DNA of 64,000 nucleotides, taken from NCBI RefSeq assembly GCF_900110735.1, contig NZ_FOET01000013.1, positions 1-64,000 on the forward strand, read 5' to 3'. A program made the translations under genes and the position numbers. Within the stretch, counting starts at the first letter, position 1. Every line of letters starts with the position of its first letter. Of this stretch, positions 36,326 to 46,258 are shown piece after piece. Under the pieces are notes generated by a model. It had not been told where the DNA came from, searched no databases, and worked only from the letters and a program-made list of their open reading frames with translations. Source of the stretch: Streptomyces radiopugnans (GTDB lineage: Bacteria > Actinomycetota > Actinomycetes > Streptomycetales > Streptomycetaceae).

Positions 36326-36820
36326 TCAGCGGCGGGGCTTGGTCTCGTAGCGGGGACCGAGACCGGGGCCGGCGTCCTCCTGGACCTCGGTGGCCAGCTT
36401 GTGGACGGCCACCAGGTCGTGCAGCAGCACCCGGGTGCGCTCCTCGGGCAGGTCCGCGGCCCGGGAGACGTCCTGGAGGTGGACGGGCTCACCGGGGTGC
36501 CCGCCCTCCTCCGCGGCGAGGGCGCGGAAGACCTTCTCGTGCTCCTCGCCGTACGGCGGCGTGCCGCGGCCGGTGAAGGTGCGGCCGGTCTGCCCCACCG
36601 GGCGGGAGCCGGTGTCCGCGGCGCGCCGGCCCTGCTTGCCCTGGTCGCGGGTCTCCAGCCGCTCCTCGTGAGTGATCGCGGACCGGCCGGTGAGGTGGGT
36701 GCGCTGCTTGGACGCGCCGGTGGTCTCGCTCCGCTCGCTGGGCTGCTGTCCGGCCCGCTCGGCCTCGCGGGCCGCGGCCCGCTTCTGGTCCTCGTCGCCT
36801 TCCATCTTCTTGCCCGACAT
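36326..36820 (-). CDS. Hydrophilic protein of unknown function
   Basis: 164 aa, strongly charged, without signal or membrane segment. ATG 36820 is preceded by GGGAGG (5-6 nt). The first about 80 residues look disordered (KKMEGDEDQKRAAAREAERAGQQ). The last about 70 look like a small helical, winged-helix-like domain (EKVFRALAAEEGGHPGEPVHLQDVSRAADLPEERTRVLLHDLVAVHKL). A DNA-binding role is only a guess. Neighbour of the DUF2795 gene on the same strand. Confidence 0.65.
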   Translation of the reverse strand: MSGKKMEGDEDQKRAAAREAERAGQQPSERSETTGASKQRTHLTGRSAITHEERLETRDQGKQGRRAADTGSRPVGQTGRTFTGRGTPPYGEEHEKVFRALAAEEGGHPGEPVHLQDVSRAADLPEERTRVLLHDLVAVHKLATEVQEDAGPGLGPRYETKPRR

Positions 36821-36947
36821 GGGGCCTCCCTTCAGTGGCTCGGGACCCCGGTCCCCCGGGACCTCGGTCTCCCGGGGCCTCGAAATCCCGGGGTCGCTTT
36901 CGTCGGTCGGTCGGTGTCCCTTCCGCCGGGGCCGCGTCCGCGCGCCT

Positions 36948-37265
36948 TCAGCGGTCCAGCTCGTCCTCCACCGGAGGCTTGGGGGCGTCCCGCAGGTGCT
37001 GCGAGAGTCCCGGCTTGCCGCCCTTCCGGGCCTGCTCGGCCTGCTGGGCGGTGCTGTGCCCGAGGTCGGAGTCGGGGTCGACCCGGACCGAACGCGCGAC
37101 CTGGTCGCGGTTGTCGTAGCGGTCCGGGGGGATGCCGCGCAGCGCCTTGAGCGCCTCGCCGGACGCGCCGCCGACCTTCGCGGCCCGCAGCAGTTCGTCC
37201 TTGTCCGCCGGGAAGTCGACGTCCTTCAGGGCACCGAGGATCTCCTGTACGTCCGTATGAGCCAT
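36948..37265 (-). CDS. DUF2795 domain-containing protein
   Basis: 105 aa. The N-terminal half matches the DUF2795 pattern: VQEILGALKDVDFPADKDELLRAAKVGGASGEALKALRGIPPDRYDNRDQVARSV, a short helical module found in actinobacteria. The rest is charged. Start ATG 37265; longer in-frame extensions would overlap the divergent VWA gene. Function unknown; with 36326-36820 it may form a two-gene unit (127-bp gap with GC-rich inverted repeats). Confidence 0.8.
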   Translation of the reverse strand: MAHTDVQEILGALKDVDFPADKDELLRAAKVGGASGEALKALRGIPPDRYDNRDQVARSVRVDPDSDLGHSTAQQAEQARKGGKPGLSQHLRDAPKPPVEDELDR

Positions 37266-37391
37266 GCCGTGCGGGTCCCCCGGCATACCGGGATGAAAAC
37301 CGCCGACGGCGACCGGTCGTCCGCAGGGCTCCTGCCGCCGCCCGCCCTCGGATACCCTCGGCGTCCGCAGCACCGAGCACAGGGGGGCGTC

Positions 37392-38213
37392 GTGGCCGTC
37401 GACTACGTGAAGAGACCTGGTTCCGGATCCGGATCCGGTTCCGGTTCCGGATCCGGATCCGGATCCGGATCCGGTTCCGGATCCGGTTCCGGTTCCGGTT
37501 CCGGTTCCGCGATCAGCCTGGAGAAGGTGGAGGCCACCGCCCCCGGGCTGGTGAGCCTGTACAAGCAGGCCGCGGTCAGCCTGGAGAAGCACCGGCTGTC
37601 GGGGCAGCGCGCCGCGGTCTACCTGGTGCTGGACCGCTCCGGGTCGATGCGGCCGTACTACCGCGACGGCACCGTCCAGCACCTGGCCGAGCAGGTCCTC
37701 GGGCTGGCCGCGCACCTGGACGACGACGGGCGGGTGCCGGTGGTCTTCTTCAGCACCGGCGTGGACGGGACCGCCGAGGTGGCGCTGGAGGACTACGCCG
37801 GGCGCGTCGAGGCCCTCCACTCCTCCCTGGGGCACATGGGCCGCACCAACTACCACCTCGCGATGGAGGCGGTGATCGGCCACTACCGGGCGAGCGGTTC
37901 CACCGATCCGGCGCTGGTGGTCTTCCAGACCGACGGCGGCCCCACCTCGAAGGCCGCCGCCGAGCGCGTGCTGTGCGAGGCCTCGCGCCTTCCGCTGTTC
38001 TGGCAGTTCGTCGGGTTCGGGGAGGACGAGTTCCGCTTCCTGCGGAAGCTGGACGACCTGCCCGTGCCGGGGAAGCGGGCGGTGGACAACGCCGGGTTCT
38101 TCGCGGCCGGCCCCGATCCGCGCGCCATACCCGACACGGAGCTGTACGACCGGCTGACCGGCGAGTTCCCCGACTGGCTGCGGGCCGCCCGGGACGGCGG
38201 CATCGTGCGCTGA
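37392..38213 (+). CDS. VWA domain protein (TerF/TerY-like) with N-terminal Gly-Ser tract
   Basis: 273 aa, GTG start 37392 behind AGGGGGG. After MAVDYVKRP comes a (Gly-Ser)15 tract, then ISLEKVEATAPGLVSLYKQAAVSLEKHRL and a von Willebrand A domain with the MIDAS motif DRSGSM (YLVLDRSGSMRPYYRDG), a Thr in GRTNYHLAM and Asp in VFQTDGG. This layout is that of the TerF/TerY-like proteins of tellurium-resistance type clusters, metal-dependent adaptor domains. No ter genes adjoin. The Gly-Ser tract replaces the usual flexible Gly-rich linker of relatives. Confidence 0.85.
   Translation: MAVDYVKRPGSGSGSGSGSGSGSGSGSGSGSGSGSGSGSAISLEKVEATAPGLVSLYKQAAVSLEKHRLSGQRAAVYLVLDRSGSMRPYYRDGTVQHLAEQVLGLAAHLDDDGRVPVVFFSTGVDGTAEVALEDYAGRVEALHSSLGHMGRTNYHLAMEAVIGHYRASGSTDPALVVFQTDGGPTSKAAAERVLCEASRLPLFWQFVGFGEDEFRFLRKLDDLPVPGKRAVDNAGFFAAGPDPRAIPDTELYDRLTGEFPDWLRAARDGGIVR
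37419..37508 (+). repeat. Hexamer repeat GG(A/T)TCC, 15 units, coding
   Basis: Ninety bases made of 15 perfect six-base units, GGATCC or GGTTCC, encoding 15 Gly-Ser pairs near the N-terminus of the VWA protein. Such a perfect in-frame hexamer array is prone to slippage, which would change the linker length by two residues per unit. Confidence 0.9.
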
Positions 38214-38235
38214 CCCGGGCGGCCGGCGGCCCGGG

Positions 38236-39243
38236 TCAGCGGCGGCCCGTCCACAGGTAGGTGACGGTCACCCAGCCGTTGTCGCGCAGCCCGACGTCGC
38301 GGAAGGTGCCGTCGGCCAGGTCGATGCCGGCGGGGTTGAGCACCCGGCGGCCCTTCCCGTCGCGCCCGCCGTTGTAGCCCGTGTAGTACGCGGCCTCCGC
38401 CTCGGGCACCCCCCGCGGCAGGTCGCGGAAGGTCTGGCGCACCGAGGACGGGTTCCAGTAGTCGTCCCGGATGTTCCAGGGCCCGACGTCCCACACGGGG
38501 GCGGTCACGCAGCGGGCCGGGCCGCAGACCCGCACCGAGTACTCCCTGCCGCCCTTGCGCGACAGGCCCCGCCGGGAGGGCAGGGCCACGAACCGGTCGT
38601 TCTTCCGGATGACGTGCCCGTTGGCGGTGGTACGGCCGACCAGGCCGATCCGGGTGGCGAAGACCCGGGTGCCGTACGCGGCGGCCGCCTGCGGCTCCGG
38701 CCGGGCGTCCGGGTCGGTGTCGGCCCTCACCTCCAGGCCGCGCAGCCGGATCGCGCCTTCGGGGTCCCACATCGCCAGCCGGACCTGGACGGTGGTGACG
38801 GCGCGCGGCAGGACGGCGGTGCCGCCGCCCGCGCCGCCCGCCTCGCGCCACTCGGTCCACGGGCCGCTCCCGTCGCGTCCGCGGACGTCGAGGGCGATCC
38901 CCGATCCGTCGGGCACCTGTCCGGCGGGCCTGATCCGGATCCGGTTGGCCTGCCGGTCGAGCCGGTGCGGGGCCAGGACCTGGACGCCGTAGTCGCCGGT
39001 CGTGCGCAGCTCCCCGCCGGCGTGGCGGACGCCGCTGTCGTCGGCGTCCACCCGGGACAGGTCGGCCGCCCAGGTCTGGACGGGGCCGGGCGCCTCGCGC
39101 GCGGCGGGGGCGGGGGCCGGGGCGGCGGGCGGTGCGAGACCGAGGCAGAGCAGGGCCACGGCCGGCAGTGCGGTACGGGTGGCGCGGAGCGATCGGGGGG
39201 TCCGGGGCGCGGAGCGTTGGCGGGCTGGGCGTCTGGTGCGCAT
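38236..39243 (-). CDS. Secreted protein with a possible double-psi beta-barrel C-terminus
   Basis: 335 aa, ATG 39243 with AAGGA upstream. An N-terminal Arg-rich signal with a hydrophobic core (TALPAVALLCLGLAPPAAPAPA) predicts export. Middle region beta-rich (ADLSRVDADDSGVRHAGGELRTTGDYGVQVLAPHRL). The last about 140 residues have FATRIGLVGRTTANGHVIR, CGPARCVTAPVWDVGPWN and DDYWNP; a pair of Cys and this pattern resemble a double-psi beta-barrel (RlpA/expansin-like) fold. No clear catalytic Asp could be pinned down. Function unknown, probably cell-envelope related. Confidence 0.65.
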   Translation of the reverse strand: MRTRRPARQRSAPRTPRSLRATRTALPAVALLCLGLAPPAAPAPAPAAREAPGPVQTWAADLSRVDADDSGVRHAGGELRTTGDYGVQVLAPHRLDRQANRIRIRPAGQVPDGSGIALDVRGRDGSGPWTEWREAGGAGGGTAVLPRAVTTVQVRLAMWDPEGAIRLRGLEVRADTDPDARPEPQAAAAYGTRVFATRIGLVGRTTANGHVIRKNDRFVALPSRRGLSRKGGREYSVRVCGPARCVTAPVWDVGPWNIRDDYWNPSSVRQTFRDLPRGVPEAEAAYYTGYNGGRDGKGRRVLNPAGIDLADGTFRDVGLRDNGWVTVTYLWTGRR

Positions 39244-39422
39244 CGTGGTCCTTCTGTGTCGTGCCGCGCGCCCGGACCCGGTAGGGAAACGGGGCTCGGC
39301 GGGCTCGCTGGGCTCGGCGGGTTCGGTGGGCGCGGCGGACCGGGTGGTTTCGGTGGTACGCCGCACCGGTCGGTGCCACATCGGGTGCATCGACCGACAA
39401 AAGCCACTTATGACACAGAAAA

Positions 39423-39466
39423 GCGGGGCGGTCACCCTGGGTTGCTCCCTGTGGTGACCGCCCCGC
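39423..39466 (-). terminator. Terminator of the EF-hand gene
   Basis: Perfect 14-bp stem (GCGGGGCGGTCACC at 39423-39436 with 39453-39466) and a 16-nt loop, 26 bp past the stop of the minus-strand EF-hand gene. Confidence 0.7.
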
Positions 39467-39491
39467 CGCGCCGCGGGCGGCGCGCCGCGCC

Positions 39492-39722
39492 CTACGCCGA
39501 ACGGGTGGCGGCCTTCTGGCGGGCCTGCCAGAACTCCTCGAAGGACAGCAGTCCGTCGCCGTCGCCGTCATGCTGGTCGATCAGGGTCTGGGCCATGTCC
39601 ACGGTGAGGGTGTAGTCCCCCAGCTCGCCCAGCACCTTGCGGAACTCCGCCGCGGTGACCAGCCCGTCCCCGTCCAGGTCGAATCGGTCGAACGCCTCGC
39701 GCGCGGTCTCCATGTCGGCCAT
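39492..39722 (-). CDS. Small EF-hand calcium-binding protein
   Basis: 76 aa (ATG 39722, GGGAGGGG about 10 nt upstream). Two canonical EF-hand loops: DLDGDGLVTAAEF (from about residue 14) and DGDGDGLLSFEEF (from about residue 52). Asp or Glu at positions 1, 3, 5 and 12 suggests real calcium binding. This is the size and form of the calmodulin-like Cab proteins of Streptomyces. It is 84 bp downstream of glgX on the same strand, so it may be read through from there, but the target of its signalling is unknown. Confidence 0.9.
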   Translation of the reverse strand: MADMETAREAFDRFDLDGDGLVTAAEFRKVLGELGDYTLTVDMAQTLIDQHDGDGDGLLSFEEFWQARQKAATRSA

Positions 39723-39806
39723 CGCCTGTCGTCCCCTCCCTCGTTCGGTCGTGACGCGCACACCCTAACGGGTCATCACTCGCGCCACTGGAGCCACTGG
39801 CGCATC

Positions 39807-42059
<2,253 letters not shown>

Positions 42060-42312
42060 TTCGTGGCCTCCGGCGGCTCGCGGCGGGGGCGGATTCGGGG
42101 CCCGTACGGCGTCCCTGCCGCGCGGGTCCGGTGCCCGGGTCTGGCAGGAGTGTTCCCGTTGGGGCCGTCCGCCTCACCCGTGTGATCGTCTTCTTTCCAT
42201 CCCCCTGCTCCGGCCGGGTGAGGGCGAGGCGGGACCGGCCCGTGCCCGCCGGGGGCCGGCAAGGCCGGGAGGCGGCGGACCGCGCGGCGTTAACGGGGGC
42301 TAACCTGCCCCC

Positions 42313-43080
42313 ATGACTGTGACTCTTGAGGTCGCCGAGGGCGTCGGCACCATCCGACTGAACCGTCCCCCCATGAACGCGCTGGACATCGCCACCCAGG
42401 ACCGGCTGCGCGAGCTGGCCGAGGAGGCGACGCACCGCGACGACGTACGGGCCGTGGTGATCTACGGCGGGGAGAAGGTGTTCGCGGCGGGCGCGGACAT
42501 CAAGGAGATGCGGGAGATGGACCACGCGGCCATGGTCGCCAGGTCCCGGGGCCTGCAGGACTCCTTCACCGCCGTGGCCCGCATCCCCAAGCCGGTGGTG
42601 GCCGCGGTGACGGGCTACGCGCTGGGCGGCGGCTGCGAGCTGGCGCTGTGCGCCGACATCCGGATCGCCGCCGACAACGCCAAGCTCGGGCAGCCCGAGA
42701 TCCTGCTGGGGCTGATCCCCGGCGCCGGCGGCACCCAGCGGCTGTCCCGGCTGGTCGGCCCCTCCAGGGCCAAGGACCTGATCTTCACCGGCCGCCAGGT
42801 GAAGGCGGACGAGGCCCTGGCCATCGGCCTGGTGGACAAGGTCGTGCCCGCGGCCGAGGTCTACGAGCAGGCGCACGCCTGGGCGGCGAGGCTGGCCGCC
42901 GGTCCGGCGATCGCCCTGCGCGCCGCCAAGGAGTGCGTCGACGCCGGGCTGGAGGCGGACATCGACACCGGGCTGGCGATCGAGCGCACCTGGTTCGCCG
43001 GACTCTTCGCCACCGAGGACCGTGAGACCGGCATGCGCAGCTTCGTCGAGGAGGGGCCGGGCAAGGCGAAGTTCCGCTGA
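42313..43080 (+). CDS. Enoyl-CoA hydratase/isomerase family protein
   Basis: 255 aa crotonase-fold enzyme. Oxyanion-hole and CoA-binding motif EKVFAAGADIKEM, the second oxyanion segment AVTGYALGGGCELALCADIRIA, and PEILLGLIPGAGGTQRLSRLVG, where the catalytic Glu of hydratases lies (the LGLIPGAGG region). A final part with the C-terminal helix (GPGKAKFR). Expected to hydrate 2-enoyl-CoA in fatty-acid breakdown; members of the fold differ in reaction. Monocistronic, 3' flanked by two hairpins. Confidence 0.9.
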   Translation: MTVTLEVAEGVGTIRLNRPPMNALDIATQDRLRELAEEATHRDDVRAVVIYGGEKVFAAGADIKEMREMDHAAMVARSRGLQDSFTAVARIPKPVVAAVTGYALGGGCELALCADIRIAADNAKLGQPEILLGLIPGAGGTQRLSRLVGPSRAKDLIFTGRQVKADEALAIGLVDKVVPAAEVYEQAHAWAARLAAGPAIALRAAKECVDAGLEADIDTGLAIERTWFAGLFATEDRETGMRSFVEEGPGKAKFR

Positions 43081-43094
43081 CGCCCGGCCGGTGG

Positions 43095-43179
43095 GCGGGT
43101 CGGCTCACCGGTCCGCCGACCCGCAGGAACCGGGCGGAGCACGGGGGCGCGGAACGGCGCGTGAGCCGTTCCGCGCCCC
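43095..43179 (+). terminator. Double hairpin terminator after the hydratase gene
   Basis: First stem: 10 bp (GCGGGTCGGC at 43095-43104 with 43115-43124, 10-nt loop). Second stem: 15 bp perfect (GGGGCGCGGAACGGC at 43144-43158 with 43165-43179, 6-nt loop). Both follow the stop codon at 43080. Confidence 0.75.
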
Positions 43180-43296
43180 GCCCCGGCGCACACGACCGGT
43201 GCGCAGAAGGCACGGCGAGCCCCCAACGGCCCGCCGCCGGAAGGGAATTCGCGCTGTACGGCCGCGGAACGGCCGTTTCGCGGCCATGATGGGCCC

Positions 43297-43839
43297 ATGG
43301 CGGGAGTGAACACGGCGCGCACGGCATCGGCACCGGGGGAGGAACCGGCCCCCGCGATCCCCGGCGACGGACTGGGCGGGACCGGCCCGTTCGACGGGAA
43401 CGGCTCACTCGACGAGCCGGCCGAGTCCGCCGATACGGCCGCGTTCGGCGACCCGGCCGCCGCGGAGGTACGGCTGCCCAACCGCCCCGAGTCCGCGCGC
43501 ACCGCGCGCCGCCTCGTCCGCTCCGTCCTGCTGACCCGCTGGGGACTGCCCGAGGCCCTCGCCGAGGACACCGTGCTGCTCGTCTCCGAACTGGTCGGCA
43601 ACGCCGTACGGCACACCGGGGCCCAGTCCCTCGGGCTGCGGCTGCGGCGGCAGCGCGGCCGGATCCGCGTGGAGGTGCGCGATCCCTCGCGCGGACTGCC
43701 CTGCCTGCTGCCCGTCCACGAACTCGACGTCAGCGGGCGCGGGCTGTTCCTGGTGGACCACCTCTCCGACCGCTGGGGCGTGGACCTGCTGCCGCTGGGC
43801 AAGACGACCTGGTTCGAGCTGCGGGCCGAGGAGCCCTGA
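43297..43839 (+). CDS. RsbW-like ATP-binding protein (HATPase_c, anti-sigma factor type)
   Basis: 180 aa. After a disordered Gly/Asp-rich start of about 60 residues comes a GHKL ATPase domain: N-box VLLVSELVGNAVRHTGAQSLGLRLRRQ (N/H ligands to Mg-ATP), G1-like VEVRDPSRGLPCL, and G2 box GRGLFLVDHLSDRWGVD. The domain lacks a histidine phosphotransfer part, so it is of the stand-alone RsbW/SpoIIAB-like type very abundant in Streptomyces, where they act as protein kinases or anti-sigma regulators. Its partner sigma factor or anti-anti-sigma factor is not in the window. Confidence 0.88.
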   Translation: MAGVNTARTASAPGEEPAPAIPGDGLGGTGPFDGNGSLDEPAESADTAAFGDPAAAEVRLPNRPESARTARRLVRSVLLTRWGLPEALAEDTVLLVSELVGNAVRHTGAQSLGLRLRRQRGRIRVEVRDPSRGLPCLLPVHELDVSGRGLFLVDHLSDRWGVDLLPLGKTTWFELRAEEP

Positions 43840-43905
43840 CCGGCGCCGGTCCCACGCACCCCCGCCCGCCTCCGCCGCGTCCGGCCGTCCCGGCCCGCGC
43901 CCGCC

Positions 43906-44214
43906 TCAGCGCCCTGCGTACCGCCGCGCGCCCGCCCGGCGCCGCCGGTCGTTGCACAGCAGGCACCGCCCCCAGCCCGGCGGCAGCGGATCGTCCTTGT
44001 CCCCGTACAGCGGATCGACCGCTCCGCGCGGATGCTCGCGGCAGCCCGTGCCGCCGCGGTCCTCCCCCAGCGCCCGGGCCGCGTCCAGCGCCCGGCGCAG
44101 CGCGTCCGCCAGCTGGTCCGCCTGCTCCGCCGAGGGCTCGCCGTCCAGCGTGAAGACGATGTCGGACGCGGTGTGCAGCGCGGCCCGCAGCTCTCGTAGC
44201 TCTGCCTGACTCAT
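43906..44214 (-). CDS. Hypothetical protein with C-terminal Cys motif
   Basis: 102 aa, ATG 44214 (a GTG at 44238 would add 8 residues; both have weak ribosome sites). N-terminal helical part (AELRELRAALHTASDIVFTLDGEPSAEQADQLADALRRAL). C-terminal part has three Cys in CREHP and CLLCND plus several basic residues, which may bind zinc. Not a family I recognise. It diverges from the ABC exporter pair. Confidence 0.6.
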   Translation of the reverse strand: MSQAELRELRAALHTASDIVFTLDGEPSAEQADQLADALRRALDAARALGEDRGGTGCREHPRGAVDPLYGDKDDPLPPGWGRCLLCNDRRRRAGARRYAGR

Positions 44215-44362
44215 ACCGGGCAGCGTAGGGGCCCGCACCGACAGCCGCCCGCGGCCCGGGGATCGCGCCCCAGGGCTCGCGGAACGAGGCGGGCTCGGTC
44301 GTCAGTCCTACGGCGGAAAACCGAGTGTGTCCTGTCAGTGGTGAAACGTAGTCTCACTCGTG

Positions 44363-46258
44363 ATGTCTGCCACCGCCGCCAGTCCACCGCGTCCCGATCC
44401 CCCGCACCCCGAGCCCGGCGGCCCCGGCCTCGGTGCGCCCTCCGGTCCCGCGGCACCCGCCGGGGAGCGGAACCGTTCCGCCGTACGCTCGCTGCTGAGG
44501 CTGTGGCCCTTCGTCCGCCCGGTGCGGGCCCGGCTGTTCACGGCGGCGTTCGTCGCGATCCTCGCCTCCTGCCTGGGCCTGGTCATCCCCCTGATCCTGA
44601 AGTGGATGGTGGACGGGCCGATCGCCGCCCGCGACACGGGCGGGGTGTGGCTGGGCGGCACCCTGCTGCTGGCCGTCGGCGTGCTGGAGGCCGCGCTGTT
44701 CGGGCTGCGGCGCTGGCTGGTGGCCCGTCCGCTGGCCGGGGTGGAGGCGTCGATGCGCGCCGCCCTGTTCCGGCACCTGCAGCGGCTGCCGGTCGCCTTC
44801 CACGACCGCTGGGCGAGCGGGCAGCTGCTGTCGCGCGCCACGGGCGACCTGCATCTGATCCGCCTGTTCCTGGCGTTCCCGCTCACCTTCCTGCTGGTGA
44901 ACGGCACCACCATCGTCGTCGGCTTCGCCGTGCTGCTGTCCCAGGAGTGGACGCTGGGGCTGGTGCTGCTGGCCCCGGTGGCGCCGCTGGTGGTGTTCTG
45001 CTCGGTCTTCGAGACGAGGTTCTCCCTCCAGGCCCGCCGGGCGCAGGACCAGATCGGCGATCTGACCACGGTCGTGGAGGAGGCCGTGCTCGGCATCCGG
45101 ATCATCAAGGGCTTCGGCCGCCACCGCAGCCAGGCCCGTGCCTTCCGCGAGCTCTCGCGGCGGCTGCTGGACACCGAGCTGCGCAAGGCGCGGCTGCTGG
45201 GGGGCATCTGGGCGGCCGTCACGGCGCTGCCGGAACTGGCCATCGGCGCGACCCTGGTGTGGGGCACGATCCAGGTGGCCGACGGCGAGCTGTCGGCGGG
45301 CACCCTGGTCGCCTTCCTCACCACGGCCCTGGCACTGCGCTGGCCGGTGGAGTCCCTCGGCTTCCTGATCGCCATGAGCAACGAGTCGGCGACGGCGGCC
45401 GACCGCTACTTCGAGGTGCTGGACGAGCCGGTTCCGCCGGACACCCTCGCCGCCGGGCGCCCCGCCCCCGACCCGCGCGGGGAGACGGAGGCCGCGCGGG
45501 ACGGTCTGCGCTTCGAGCGGGTGGTCTTCCGCCACCCGGACTCCTCCCCGGACGCCCCGCCCGTCCTGGACGGCGTCGACCTGCACATCCGCTCCGGCGA
45601 GACCATGGCCCTGGTCGGTGCCACCGGCAGCGGCAAGACCACGCTCACGGCCCTGATCCCCCGGCTGTACGAGGCGACCTCCGGCCGGATCACCCTCGAC
45701 GGCCGGGACATCGCGGCGATGTCCCGCGAGGAGCTGCGCTCGCTGGTCTCCGTCGCCTTCGAGGAGGCCACGCTCTTCTCCGCCTCCGTGCGCGAGAACG
45801 TGCTGATGGGTGCGGCGGGGGATCCGGCGGAGGGGGATCTGGCCCGTGCTCTGCGGGTCGCCCAGGCCGAGGAGTTCACCGCGGCGCTGCCGCGGGGGCC
45901 GGAGACCCAGGTCGGCGAGCAGGGGCTGAGCCTGTCCGGCGGGCAGCGCCAGCGGCTGGCGCTGGCGCGCGCCGTCGTGGGCCGTCCCCGCTTCCTGGTG
46001 CTGGACGATCCGCTGTCCGCGCTCGACGTCCACACCGAGGCGCTGGTGGAGGCCGCCCTGCGCGAGGTGCTGGCCGGCACCACCGCCCTGGTGGTGGCGC
46101 ACCGGCCGTCCACGGTGCTGCTGGCCGACCGGGTCGCGCTGCTGTCGCGGGGCCGGATCGCCGCCGTCGGCACCCATGCCGAACTGCTGCGCTCCAGCGC
46201 GGAGTACCGCCATCTGATGTCCGGCGAGCAGCACGGGCAGTGCGAGGAGGAGCGATGA
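44363..46258 (+). CDS. ABC exporter half-transporter 1, degenerate ATPase site
   Basis: 631 aa from ATG 44363 (an adjacent GTG at 44360 is possible). Type IV exporter (ABCB/MsbA fold): a six-helix membrane domain (residues about 40-330; LFTAAFVAILASCLGLVIPLIL, ALLFRHLQRLPVAFHDRWASGQLLSR) and an ATPase domain with Walker A LVGATGSGKTTLTALIP, signature LSLSGGQRQRLALARAV and Walker B FLVLDDPLSALD. The catalytic Glu after Walker B is replaced by Asp, a mark of a degenerate site. The H-loop reads VVAHRPST. Its stop overlaps the next gene (ATGA), so the two subunits form a heterodimer. Substrate unknown. Confidence 0.92.
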   Translation: MSATAASPPRPDPPHPEPGGPGLGAPSGPAAPAGERNRSAVRSLLRLWPFVRPVRARLFTAAFVAILASCLGLVIPLILKWMVDGPIAARDTGGVWLGGTLLLAVGVLEAALFGLRRWLVARPLAGVEASMRAALFRHLQRLPVAFHDRWASGQLLSRATGDLHLIRLFLAFPLTFLLVNGTTIVVGFAVLLSQEWTLGLVLLAPVAPLVVFCSVFETRFSLQARRAQDQIGDLTTVVEEAVLGIRIIKGFGRHRSQARAFRELSRRLLDTELRKARLLGGIWAAVTALPELAIGATLVWGTIQVADGELSAGTLVAFLTTALALRWPVESLGFLIAMSNESATAADRYFEVLDEPVPPDTLAAGRPAPDPRGETEAARDGLRFERVVFRHPDSSPDAPPVLDGVDLHIRSGETMALVGATGSGKTTLTALIPRLYEATSGRITLDGRDIAAMSREELRSLVSVAFEEATLFSASVRENVLMGAAGDPAEGDLARALRVAQAEEFTAALPRGPETQVGEQGLSLSGGQRQRLALARAVVGRPRFLVLDDPLSALDVHTEALVEAALREVLAGTTALVVAHRPSTVLLADRVALLSRGRIAAVGTHAELLRSSAEYRHLMSGEQHGQCEEER

